64,000 nt of DNA, from NCBI RefSeq assembly GCF_003352045.1, contig NZ_CP025815.1, forward strand, positions 1,550,001 through 1,614,000, read 5' to 3'. The stretch is from Sulfitobacter sp. JL08. GTDB taxonomy: Bacteria > Pseudomonadota > Alphaproteobacteria > Rhodobacterales > Rhodobacteraceae. Below the pieces are notes generated by a model. That model did not search any database and was not told the DNA's origin. It saw nothing but the letters and a program-made list of their open reading frames with translations. The position numbers and the translations under genes were made by a program. This document shows, one piece after another, positions 42,991-50,964 of the stretch; positions within the stretch are counted from its first letter, which is position 1, and each line of letters starts with the position of its first letter.

Positions 42991-43407
42991 ATGAATCTCT
43001 CACGACGCGAAACACTGGCATTGGGACTTGGCGCTGTCGCGCTGACAATCATGCCATACCGCGCCAACGCTGCGGCAGATGACCTGATTGCGGCATTCAC
43101 CGGCGGGGCCGAGGTAACGGATGGTGGCGTCACGCTGACCGCGCCGGAAATCGCTGAAAATGGCAACACCGTTCCGATCGAAGTCAGCGCTGAAGGCGCC
43201 GAGGCGATCATGGTTCTGGCGCTAGGCAACCCGACGCCCCCCGTGGCCACCTTCAAGTTCGGCCCGCTGGCCGGCGCGCAGGCCGCCAGCACCCGTATCC
43301 GTCTGGCAGGCACGCAGGATGTCGTGGCGATCGCCAAGATGAGCGACGGCAGCTTCAAGCGGGCTTCGTCCACGGTAAAAGTCACAATTGGCGGCTGCGG
43401 CGGCTAA
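42991..43407 (+). CDS. soxY: SoxY, sulfur-carrier subunit
   Basis: 138 aa with a Tat signal (SRRETLALGL) and the invariant C-terminal swinging arm GGCGG, whose cysteine near residue 136 holds the sulfur intermediates. SoxZ follows 24 nt downstream and is exported with it as a heterodimer, which fits the single Tat signal on SoxY. A 6-bp hairpin (GCGCCT/AGGCGC) lies in the short spacer before this gene. Confidence 0.96.
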   Translation: MNLSRRETLALGLGAVALTIMPYRANAAADDLIAAFTGGAEVTDGGVTLTAPEIAENGNTVPIEVSAEGAEAIMVLALGNPTPPVATFKFGPLAGAQAASTRIRLAGTQDVVAIAKMSDGSFKRASSTVKVTIGGCGG

Positions 43408-43431
43408 CCCGAGAGATAAGGAGATACGAAC

Positions 43432-43761
43432 ATGGCAGAAGGTGTAAAACCCCGCGTCAAAGTCCCGAAAACAGCGGCAGCCGGCGAAGCGGTCCAGATC
43501 AAGACCCTGATTTCGCACCAGATGGAAAGCGGTCAGCGCAAGGACAAGGAAGGCAATGTGATCCCGCGTTCGATCATCAACCGCTTTACCTGTGACTTCA
43601 ATGGCCAGAACGTCATTGACGTGACGCTGGAACCGGCGATTTCGACCAACCCCTATATCGAATTTTCGGCCACTGTGCCGGAGGCCGGTGAATTCAAATT
43701 CACTTGGTATGACGATGACGGATCGGTCTACGAAGACGCAAAAGCGATTGCCATCGGGTAA
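43432..43761 (+). CDS. soxZ: SoxZ, sulfur-carrier partner subunit
   Basis: 109 aa without signal peptide; immunoglobulin-like beta protein with the usual opening VKPRVKVPKTAAAGE and internal ISHQMESGQRKD segment. It wraps SoxY and is carried to the periplasm with it by the Tat system. Full family length. Confidence 0.95.
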   Translation: MAEGVKPRVKVPKTAAAGEAVQIKTLISHQMESGQRKDKEGNVIPRSIINRFTCDFNGQNVIDVTLEPAISTNPYIEFSATVPEAGEFKFTWYDDDGSVYEDAKAIAIG

Positions 43762-43790
43762 TCGCCCGGTTGCCCAACAATTCAGGATGC

Positions 43791-43826
43791 TCCCTGTGCG
43801 CGGCCTTGCGGGCCGATGTCACAGGG
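43791..43826 (+). other. Two-tier hairpin between soxZ and soxA
   Basis: Outer arms TCCCTGTG / CACAGGGA enclose an inner stem CGGCC / GGCCG. There is no T-run. It lies 24 bp before the soxA start and probably acts on mRNA processing or stability, separating the abundant carrier SoxYZ from the catalytic SoxA. Confidence 0.6.
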
Positions 43827-43849
43827 ACGCATTTAAGGGAGGATACGCG

Positions 43850-44698
43850 ATGACATTAAAACCAATAACAGCGGCAATCGCACTGCTGGCAGGAACGTCG
43901 ACACTGGCGTTTGCCGACGAAAACGCCAAACTGGTCGTGAACGGCGAGATCGAAATGGTCACGCAAACCGCCGCGCCGGAGCATGCTGAAAACCTGTCGG
44001 AGATCTATTCCGGCTGGGTGTTCCGGACTGACGAAACCCAGGTATTGCAGATGGATGATTTCGACAATCCGGGCATGGTGTTTGTCGATCTTGGTCTGGA
44101 CCAGTGGAATGCCGTTGAAGGCAGCGAAGGCAAATCCTGCGCAAGTTGCCACGAAGACGTGGAAACCAGCATGAAGGGTGTGCGCGCTGTCTATCCGAAA
44201 TGGAATGAAACTGCGGGCGAGGTGCGCACCCTTGCGCATCAGATCAATGATTGCCGCGAAAACCAGATGGGTGCGGAAAAGTGGAAGTATGATGGTGGCG
44301 ACATGGCCAACATGGAGGCGCTGATCAGCGTTCAATCGCGCGGCATGCCGGTGAATGTTGCAATCGACGGTCCGGTGCAGTCGACATGGGAAGCGGGCAA
44401 GGAAATGTACTATACCCGCTTTGGCCAGCTTGAACTGTCCTGTGCGAATTGCCACGAAGAAAACTATGGCAACATGATCCGCGCAGATCACCTGAGCCAG
44501 GGCCAGATCAACGGATTTCCGGTGTACCGCCTGAAAAACGCAAAGCTGAACACATCGCACGCGCGTTTTAAGGGGTGTGTCCGTGACACCCGCGCCGAAA
44601 CGTTCAAGCCCGGCAGCCCTGAATTTGTGGCCTTGGAGCTTTACGTTGCAAGCCGCGGCAACGGTTTGTCGGTCGAAGGGCCGTCAGTTCGTAACTGA
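43850..44698 (+). CDS. soxA: SoxA, diheme cytochrome c
   Basis: 282 aa with a signal peptide ending AFA and two heme sites, C97-A-S-C100-H101 and C198-A-N-C201-H202. C243 (FKGCVRDTRAE) is the active-site cysteine that becomes the persulfide heme ligand. The start follows AAGGGAGGA; the open frame continues upstream into soxZ but without function. It forms SoxXA with SoxX and binds thiosulfate to SoxYZ. Confidence 0.96.
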   Translation: MTLKPITAAIALLAGTSTLAFADENAKLVVNGEIEMVTQTAAPEHAENLSEIYSGWVFRTDETQVLQMDDFDNPGMVFVDLGLDQWNAVEGSEGKSCASCHEDVETSMKGVRAVYPKWNETAGEVRTLAHQINDCRENQMGAEKWKYDGGDMANMEALISVQSRGMPVNVAIDGPVQSTWEAGKEMYYTRFGQLELSCANCHEENYGNMIRADHLSQGQINGFPVYRLKNAKLNTSHARFKGCVRDTRAETFKPGSPEFVALELYVASRGNGLSVEGPSVRN

Positions 44699-44725
44699 TT
44701 GAAATAAAAGCCTGAAACATAAATG

Positions 44726-44749
44726 CCCCTTCCGTATCAGCGGGAGGGG
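44726..44749 (+). other. Hairpin between soxA and soxB
   Basis: A 9-bp stem with one G-U pair (CCCCTTCCG / CGGGAGGGG) and a 6-nt loop, without T-run, sits about 45 bp before soxB. It is the second such structure within the operon and may tune the amounts of SoxA and SoxB. Confidence 0.5.
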
Positions 44750-44794
44750 ACAGGATATCTGAATTCAAAACCCACCTGACGGAGCCTGTTGCCC

Positions 44795-46492
44795 ATGATT
44801 TCTCGCCGTGATTTTTTGCAAGTTGGAATGGCCGCATCGGCCCTTGTGGGGGCGTCCGGTTTTGGAAACTGGGCCCGTCTGGCGGCGCAGCAATCCCTGA
44901 CACAGGATCAACTGCTGGAATTCGACACCTTCGGCAACGTGTCGCTGATCCACGTGACGGACATTCACGCGCAACTGAAACCGATCTATTTTCGCGAACC
45001 CGAGGTCAATATCGGCGTTGGCCCGAACAAGGGCGAAGTGCCCCACGTCACCGGCGCGGATTTCCGCAAACTCTACGGAATAGACGATGGCAGCCCCTCT
45101 GCCTATGCGCTGACATACAATGATTTCACGTCGCTGGCGCAGGCCTATGGCCGTGTTGGCGGGCTGGATCGTGTATCAACAGTGATCAATTCGATCCGTG
45201 CCGCGCGCCCCGACGCGCTGCTGCTGGATGGCGGTGATACATGGCACGGCAGCTACACCTGCTATCAGACCGAAGGGCAGGACATGGTCAACGTGATGAA
45301 TGCGTTGAAACCGGACGCCATGACATTCCATTGGGAATTCACACTCGGCTCGGCGCGTGTGCAGGAAATTGTGGACGGCTTGCCTTTTGCCGCGCTGGGA
45401 CAGAACATTTTTGATGCGGAATGGGATGAACCGTCAGAACTCTTCAAGCCGTACAAGTTTTTTGAACGCGGCGGCGTCAAGATCGCTGTGATCGGGCAGG
45501 CGTTTCCCTATATGCCGATCGCCAATCCGGGCTGGATGTTCCCCGAATACAGTTTCGGCATCCGCGACGAGAACATGCAGGCGATGGTGGACGAAGTGCG
45601 CGATATGGGCGCGGAACTTGTAGTATGCCTGTCCCATAACGGCTTTGACGTCGACAAGAAGATGGCAGGCCGCGTCAGCGGAATAGATGTGATCCTGTCA
45701 GGCCATACCCATGATGCATTGCCCGAACCTGTGCTGGTCGGGGATACCATCATCATTGCGTCGGGCAGCAACGGCAAATTTGTCAGTCGCGTTGATCTGG
45801 ATGTGCGCGACGGGCAGATGATGGGCTTTCGCCACAAGCTGATCCCGATCTTTTCCGATGTGATCGCGCCCGATCCCGTGATCACCAGCCTGATTGACGA
45901 ACAGCGCGCGCCCTACAAGGCCGAACTGGAACAGGTCATCGGGCAGTCGGAATCGCTGCTCTACCGTCGCGGCAATTTCAACGGCACCTGGGATGATCTG
46001 ATCTGTGATGCGCTGATATCGGAACGTGATGCAGATATCGCAATGTCCCCCGGTGTGCGCTGGGGTCCGTCGATCCTGCCGGGGCAGGATATCACCCGTG
46101 AAGATATCTGGAATGTCACGTCGATGACCTACGGCAAGGCATACCGTACCGAAATGACGGGCGAATTCATCCATGTCATTCTGGAAGATGTCGGCGACAA
46201 CCTGTTCAACCCCGATCCCTATTACCAGCAGGGCGGTGACATGGTGCGCATCGGTGGCATGGGCTACCGCATTGATATCACCAAACCGCAGGGCCAGCGG
46301 ATCACCGATATGACCTTGCTGAAAACCGGCGAGGCGATCGATCCGGCGAAGTCCTATGTTGTGGCAGGCTGGGCATCGGTCAACGAAGGCACCGAAGGGC
46401 CGCAGATCTGGGACGTGGTGGAAAACCACATCGCCAAGCTGGGCACGGTCAGCGTGGCACCCAATACATCTGTCAAAGTCGTGGGCACCTGA
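44795..46492 (+). CDS. soxB: SoxB, thiosulfohydrolase
   Basis: 565 aa with a Tat signal (ISRRDFLQVG). It is a 5'-nucleotidase-like dimanganese enzyme that hydrolyses the terminal sulfonate from SoxY as sulfate. Metal motifs are present: TDIHAQ, GGDTWHGS, LSHNGFDVD and SGHTHD. The ATG ten bases after GGAG is preferred to a TTG two codons earlier. The HWEF segment replaces the GNHEF of plain nucleotidases, as is usual in SoxB. Confidence 0.96.
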   Translation: MISRRDFLQVGMAASALVGASGFGNWARLAAQQSLTQDQLLEFDTFGNVSLIHVTDIHAQLKPIYFREPEVNIGVGPNKGEVPHVTGADFRKLYGIDDGSPSAYALTYNDFTSLAQAYGRVGGLDRVSTVINSIRAARPDALLLDGGDTWHGSYTCYQTEGQDMVNVMNALKPDAMTFHWEFTLGSARVQEIVDGLPFAALGQNIFDAEWDEPSELFKPYKFFERGGVKIAVIGQAFPYMPIANPGWMFPEYSFGIRDENMQAMVDEVRDMGAELVVCLSHNGFDVDKKMAGRVSGIDVILSGHTHDALPEPVLVGDTIIIASGSNGKFVSRVDLDVRDGQMMGFRHKLIPIFSDVIAPDPVITSLIDEQRAPYKAELEQVIGQSESLLYRRGNFNGTWDDLICDALISERDADIAMSPGVRWGPSILPGQDITREDIWNVTSMTYGKAYRTEMTGEFIHVILEDVGDNLFNPDPYYQQGGDMVRIGGMGYRIDITKPQGQRITDMTLLKTGEAIDPAKSYVVAGWASVNEGTEGPQIWDVVENHIAKLGTVSVAPNTSVKVVGT

Positions 46493-46525
46493 TCCGCCCG
46501 CGACGGTTTGACGTGTTTTTTATTT

Positions 46526-46553
46526 TATCAAATTCATTAAAGTGAATTTGATA
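46526..46553 (+). promoter_or_regulatory. SoxR-type operator before soxC (long perfect palindrome)
   Basis: Arms TATCAAATTCA and TGAATTTGATA are exact reverse complements of 11 bp around a 6-nt centre. The core reads ATTC-N8-GAAT, matching the SqrR/BigR motif and the site before soxX. It lies 22 bp upstream of the soxC start and implies separate SoxR control of soxCDEF. Confidence 0.82.
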
Positions 46554-46574
46554 ATCCAAGAAGGAGAGAATGGC

Positions 46575-47843
46575 ATGCGTTTCAGCGCGAAGGGCAAAAC
46601 ACCATCGCGGCGCCAGTTTCTGGCAGGTGCTGCGGCTGCAGGGGCCGGGGCGGTTGCCGCCGGCGCCGCAAAGGCCGAAGGCGATCCGCTGATCACCGAA
46701 GTGCAGGAATGGGCGCAGGGCTTGGGCGACGGTGTGGATGAAACACCCTATGGCCTGCCGATCGAATTTGAATCCGATGTTGTGCGCCGCAACGTTGAAT
46801 GGCTGACGGCGGACACCATCAGCTCGATCAACTTTACTCCGATCCATGCGCTGGATGGCACCATCACACCGCAGGGCTGCGCGTTCGAACGCCACCATTC
46901 CGGCGCGATCGAGCTGGCGAAACAGGATTATCGCCTTATGATCAACGGTTTGGTGGATACACCTTTGGTGTTCACCTATGCCGATCTGGAACGGTTCCCG
47001 CGCGAAAACCACGTTTATTTTTGCGAATGCGCTGCGAATACCGGCATGGAATGGGCGGGCGCGCAGTTGAACGGGGCGCAGTTCACCCACGGCATGATCC
47101 ACAACATGGAATATACCGGCGTGCCGCTGAAGACCCTGCTGAACGAAGCCGGTGTCCAGACAGCAGGCAAATGGGTTTACGTTGAAGGTGCCGATGCGTC
47201 CAGCAACGGCCGTTCGATCCCGCTGGACAAGGCGCTTGATGATGTTTTGGTCGCATTCAAGGCCAATGGCGAGGCACTCCGAAAGGAACACGGGTATCCC
47301 GTACGTCTGGTTGTGCCGGGCTGGGAAGGCAATATGTGGGTCAAATGGCTGCGTCGGATTGAAGTCATGGACGGACCCGTCGAAAGCCGCGAGGAAACCA
47401 GCAAATATACCGACGTTCTGGAAAACGGCATTGCCCGCAAATGGACGTGGGAAATGGATGCCAAATCGGTGGTGACAAGCCCCAGTCCGCAGGCACCGAT
47501 CACCCATGGCAAAGGCCCGCTGGTGATTTCCGGTCTGGCGTGGTCGGGCAGGGGGGCCATCACCCGCGTGGACGTCAGCAAGGATGGCGGCAAGACATGG
47601 GAAACCGCCCGTCTGGCTGCACCCGGTCAAAGCCGCGCGCTGACACGGTTCTATCTGGATACCACGTGGGATGGCGAAGAAATGCTGCTGCAAAGTCGCG
47701 CCATCGACGAAACCGGATACGTCCAGCCGACCAAGGCGCAACTGCGCGAGGTGCGCGGCCTGAATTCGATCTATCACAACAACTGCATCCAGACATGGTG
47801 GGTGAAAGCAAACGGAGAGGCGGAAAATGTCGAAGTCTCGTAA
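46575..47843 (+). CDS. soxC: SoxC, molybdenum sulfane/sulfite dehydrogenase subunit
   Basis: 422 aa with a Tat signal (SRRQFLAGAA). Sulfite-oxidase-type molybdopterin domain; the Mo-ligand cysteine lies in YFCECAANTG (C150/C152, the second the better candidate). A C-terminal Mo-co dimerisation domain is present. With SoxD it oxidises the sulfane sulfur on SoxY by six electrons, so thiosulfate should go fully to sulfate without stored sulfur. The start has AAGGAGAG upstream; a longer GTG-started frame would run through the operator. Confidence 0.95.
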   Translation: MRFSAKGKTPSRRQFLAGAAAAGAGAVAAGAAKAEGDPLITEVQEWAQGLGDGVDETPYGLPIEFESDVVRRNVEWLTADTISSINFTPIHALDGTITPQGCAFERHHSGAIELAKQDYRLMINGLVDTPLVFTYADLERFPRENHVYFCECAANTGMEWAGAQLNGAQFTHGMIHNMEYTGVPLKTLLNEAGVQTAGKWVYVEGADASSNGRSIPLDKALDDVLVAFKANGEALRKEHGYPVRLVVPGWEGNMWVKWLRRIEVMDGPVESREETSKYTDVLENGIARKWTWEMDAKSVVTSPSPQAPITHGKGPLVISGLAWSGRGAITRVDVSKDGGKTWETARLAAPGQSRALTRFYLDTTWDGEEMLLQSRAIDETGYVQPTKAQLREVRGLNSIYHNNCIQTWWVKANGEAENVEVS

Positions 47844-48891
47844 TCTTCTGACGGGGGCAACACTGGCCGCGACACTGGTTGCGGGCCCCGCTCTGGCCGA
47901 AAAGCTGGGTCTTGGGCGTCCGGCCCTGCCCGAAGAGATCGCCGCGTGGGATCTGGATGTCAGCCCTGATGGCACCGGTCTGCCTGTCGGATCCGGCGAT
48001 GTTTGGACCGGGGATGAACTCTTTGCCGAGCATTGTGCCGTCTGCCATGGTGACTTTGCCGAAGGTGTGGACAACTGGCCCAAACTGGCCGGCGGATTTG
48101 ACACGCTGGACCGTGAGGATCCGGTGAAAACGGTGGGATCCTACTGGCCCTATCTGTCCACCACATGGGATTACGTCAACCGGTCGATGCCGTTTGGCAA
48201 TGCCCAGTCCCTGGAACCGGACGAAGTTTATGCCATTGTCGCCTACATCCTCTATTCCAACGATCTGGTGGATGACGATTTCGTTCTGTCCAACGAAACC
48301 TTTCTGGATGTTGAAATGCCCAACGCCGACGGGTTCATCCTGGATGACCGCGCCGAAACCGAGCTTGACCGGTTTTCAGGCGAACCCTGCATGACCGATT
48401 GCAAGGACAGCGTTGAAATCACCATGCGCGCCGCGGTACTTGATGTGACCCCGGAAGAGGAAACACCTGACGCCGCGGTTGAGGAAGTTGCAACCGAAGA
48501 AGAAGCAGTGCTTGAACCGGCGGCCGAGGAAACAGCGGCAGAAGCCGTTGTCGAAACCGTCGCGCTTGACCCCGAGATGGTCGAGGCGGGCGAAAAAGTA
48601 TTCAAGAAATGCAAGGTCTGCCATCAGGTTGGTGAAGATGCCACGAACCGGACCGGTCCGGTTCTGAACGGTATTGTCGGTGCGCCTGCCGGTGCTGTGG
48701 AGGACTTCAAATATTCCAAGGCGCTGATGGAAGCTGCGGAAAACGGTCTGGTCTGGGACGAGGCCGCAATGAGCGAATTCCTGACCAAACCCAAGGCGTT
48801 CATGAAGGGCACCAAGATGTCATTCGCGGGCCTGCGCAAGGAAGAAGATGTCCAGGCGATCCTTGCCTATCTGAGATCCTATCAGGAGTAG
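47827..48891 (+). CDS. soxD: SoxD, diheme cytochrome c
   Basis: 354 aa with a signal peptide ending ALA. Two cytochrome c domains have heme sites C70-A-V-C73-H74 and C262-K-V-C265-H266, joined by an acidic Glu/Ala-rich linker of about 40 residues (206-246). It overlaps soxC by 17 nt and is the electron-accepting partner of SoxC. The two-heme form is the one of Paracoccus-type systems. Confidence 0.94.
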   Translation: MSKSRNLLTGATLAATLVAGPALAEKLGLGRPALPEEIAAWDLDVSPDGTGLPVGSGDVWTGDELFAEHCAVCHGDFAEGVDNWPKLAGGFDTLDREDPVKTVGSYWPYLSTTWDYVNRSMPFGNAQSLEPDEVYAIVAYILYSNDLVDDDFVLSNETFLDVEMPNADGFILDDRAETELDRFSGEPCMTDCKDSVEITMRAAVLDVTPEEETPDAAVEEVATEEEAVLEPAAEETAAEAVVETVALDPEMVEAGEKVFKKCKVCHQVGEDATNRTGPVLNGIVGAPAGAVEDFKYSKALMEAAENGLVWDEAAMSEFLTKPKAFMKGTKMSFAGLRKEEDVQAILAYLRSYQE

Positions 48892-48894
48892 GTG

Positions 48895-49608
48895 ATGCGC
48901 AGTGCCATCCTGATCCTGTTACTGGCTTTGGCGCCCCCCGTCGGGGGCGCTTTGGCTGAACAAGAGGTCCAGCAGATCGGGGACGCAGAGCGCGGTGAAA
49001 AACTGTTTTCCAAGTGCAGCGGATGCCACGAGGTCGGCGCCGGAGCAGAAAGCGGCATCGGCCCGCATCTGAATGGCATTTACGGGCGCAAGGCGGCGGC
49101 CATCGACGGGTTCTTTTATTCAAAGGGCATCGAACGCGCGGCCAGTGACGGGCTTGTCTGGACGTTGGAAACGCTGGATGCCTATATCGACAACCCCAAG
49201 GCGCTGGTCAGCGGCACAAGGATGAGTTTTCGTGGCATAAAAGACCCGCAGGACCGCCACGATGTGCTGGCGTATTTGCGCATTTTTTCCGACAACCCCG
49301 CCAACATTCCCGAAGCCGCGCCAACCGCGCAGGCGCGCGAGGTGGACCTGCCGCCCGAGATACTGGCGATTGTCGGCGATCCCGAATACGGCGCTTATCT
49401 GTCCAGCGAATGCAGCACCTGCCACCAGATCGACGGCAGCGATGCGGGCATCCCTTCGATCACGCACTGGCCAAAGGAAGATTTTGTCGTCGCCATGCAC
49501 GCCTACAAACGGAAATTGCGGCCCCATCCCGTCATGCAGATGATGGCTGGCCGCCTGTCAGATGAAGAAATCGCAGCCCTTGCTGCATATTACGGAGCGT
49601 TGGATTAA
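48895..49608 (+). CDS. soxE: SoxE, diheme cytochrome c
   Basis: 237 aa with a signal peptide of about 21 residues and two heme sites, C41-S-G-C44-H45 and C173-S-T-C176-H177. The N-terminal domain resembles the second domain of SoxD. It starts 3 nt after soxD (ATG chosen over an adjacent GTG because of AGGAG spacing). Together with SoxF it resembles flavocytochrome c sulfide dehydrogenase, with SoxE as the heme subunit. Confidence 0.88.
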   Translation: MRSAILILLLALAPPVGGALAEQEVQQIGDAERGEKLFSKCSGCHEVGAGAESGIGPHLNGIYGRKAAAIDGFFYSKGIERAASDGLVWTLETLDAYIDNPKALVSGTRMSFRGIKDPQDRHDVLAYLRIFSDNPANIPEAAPTAQAREVDLPPEILAIVGDPEYGAYLSSECSTCHQIDGSDAGIPSITHWPKEDFVVAMHAYKRKLRPHPVMQMMAGRLSDEEIAALAAYYGALD

Positions 49609-49637
49609 GCCGCGCTCTTTCACGGGAGGAGAAGGCA

Positions 49638-50906
49638 ATGACTTTAAACAGACGTGACTTTATCGGGACCACAGCGGCGGCAGCATCGCTGCTGAGCGCG
49701 CCGATGGTACAGGGCGCCAGCCACGGCCGCTCCAAGGTCGTCGTGGTGGGCGGCGGCGCAGGCGGGGCCACCGCAGCACGCTATATCGCCAAGGACAGCA
49801 AGGGCGAGATTGACGTCACACTTGTCGAGCCGACGCGCAGTTACTACACCTGCTTTTTCTCGAACCTATATATCGGCGGGTTTCGCGATATCGAAAGCCT
49901 TGCCCATTCCTATGGCACTCTGGCCTCGGATTACGGCGTAAACGTCGTGCATGACTGGGCCGTGGGCATTGATCGGGATGCCAAGACTGTGACTCTGGCC
50001 GGCGGATCGGTGCTGCCCTACGACCGCCTCGTTCTGTCACCCGGTATTGATTTCGTTGATGGCGCAGTCGAAGGCTGGGATCTGTCTGCACAGAACGCCA
50101 TGCCGCACGCCTACAAGGGCGGGTCACAAACCGAACTGCTCAAGGCGCAGATCATGGCGATGCCAGAGGGCGGCACATTCGCGATGGTTGCCCCGCCCAA
50201 TCCCTATCGCTGCCCGCCCGGCCCATATGAACGCGTATCGATGGTTGCGCACCTGTTGAAGGCCAATAACCCGACGGCCAAGATCATCGTCGCAGACCCC
50301 AAGGCCAAGTTTTCCAAAATGGCCCTGTTTCAGGAAGGCTGGGGCACGCATTACACAGGCATGATCGACTGGATCGGAGAGGATTTCGGTGGTGGTAATG
50401 TATCGGTCAATCCCGATGCCATGACCGTGACGATTGATGGCGAGGAAACCAAGGTTGACGTGTGCAACGTCATCCCCGCGCAAAAGGCAGGCCGTATCTG
50501 CGAAATGGCGGGCGTTACGGATGGCAACTGGGCGCCAGTGTCCGGCCATACGATGCAAAGCCGGCTGGATGAAAACATCCACGTTCTGGGCGACGCGACC
50601 AATCAGGGCGATATGCCGAAATCAGGCTTTTCCGCCAATTCTCAGGCCAAGGTCGCAGCCATGGCCATTCGCGGTGCGTTGACCGGATCATCGGTGTTTC
50701 CGGCCAAGTTTTCCAACACCTGCTGGTCGCTGATCGACACCGAGGATGGCGTCAAGGTCGGTGCCACCTATGAGGCGACCGACGAAAAGATCGCCAAGGT
50801 CGACGGCTTTATTTCACAGACCGGCGAAAGCGGGGAGCTGCGCAAGGTGACCTACGAAGAAAGCCTTGGCTGGTATGACGGGATCACCAGCGACATGTTC
50901 GGATAG
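49638..50906 (+). CDS. soxF: SoxF, flavoprotein subunit of sulfide dehydrogenase type
   Basis: 422 aa with a Tat signal (NRRDFIGTTA) and FAD motif VVVVGGGAGGATAARY. C72 (YYTCFFSN) and C192 (YRCPPGPYE) are the redox cysteine pair of FCSD/SoxF proteins that reacts with sulfide. It pairs with SoxE and can oxidise sulfide or help reactivate SoxYZ. Last gene of the sox operon; no terminator with T-run is seen on this strand. Confidence 0.93.
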   Translation: MTLNRRDFIGTTAAAASLLSAPMVQGASHGRSKVVVVGGGAGGATAARYIAKDSKGEIDVTLVEPTRSYYTCFFSNLYIGGFRDIESLAHSYGTLASDYGVNVVHDWAVGIDRDAKTVTLAGGSVLPYDRLVLSPGIDFVDGAVEGWDLSAQNAMPHAYKGGSQTELLKAQIMAMPEGGTFAMVAPPNPYRCPPGPYERVSMVAHLLKANNPTAKIIVADPKAKFSKMALFQEGWGTHYTGMIDWIGEDFGGGNVSVNPDAMTVTIDGEETKVDVCNVIPAQKAGRICEMAGVTDGNWAPVSGHTMQSRLDENIHVLGDATNQGDMPKSGFSANSQAKVAAMAIRGALTGSSVFPAKFSNTCWSLIDTEDGVKVGATYEATDEKIAKVDGFISQTGESGELRKVTYEESLGWYDGITSDMFG

Positions 50907-50929
50907 GGATGATCCGACAAAGATAAACG

Positions 50930-50964
50930 AAAAAGCAACGCCCGCGGGTCACACCGCGGGCGTT
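50930..50964 (-). terminator. Rho-independent terminator of the photolyase-like gene
   Basis: Arms AACGCCCGCGG / CCGCGGGCGTT form an 11-bp stem, followed on the minus strand by GC and five T. The stem includes the last codons and stop of the photolyase-like gene. It may also slow transcription arriving from soxF. Confidence 0.85.

Noticed and set aside
48421-48560. Glu/Ala-rich low-complexity stretch in soxD as a sign of frameshift or insertion
   Set aside because: The frame is continuous, both heme domains flank it intact, and such acidic linkers are usual between cytochrome domains.
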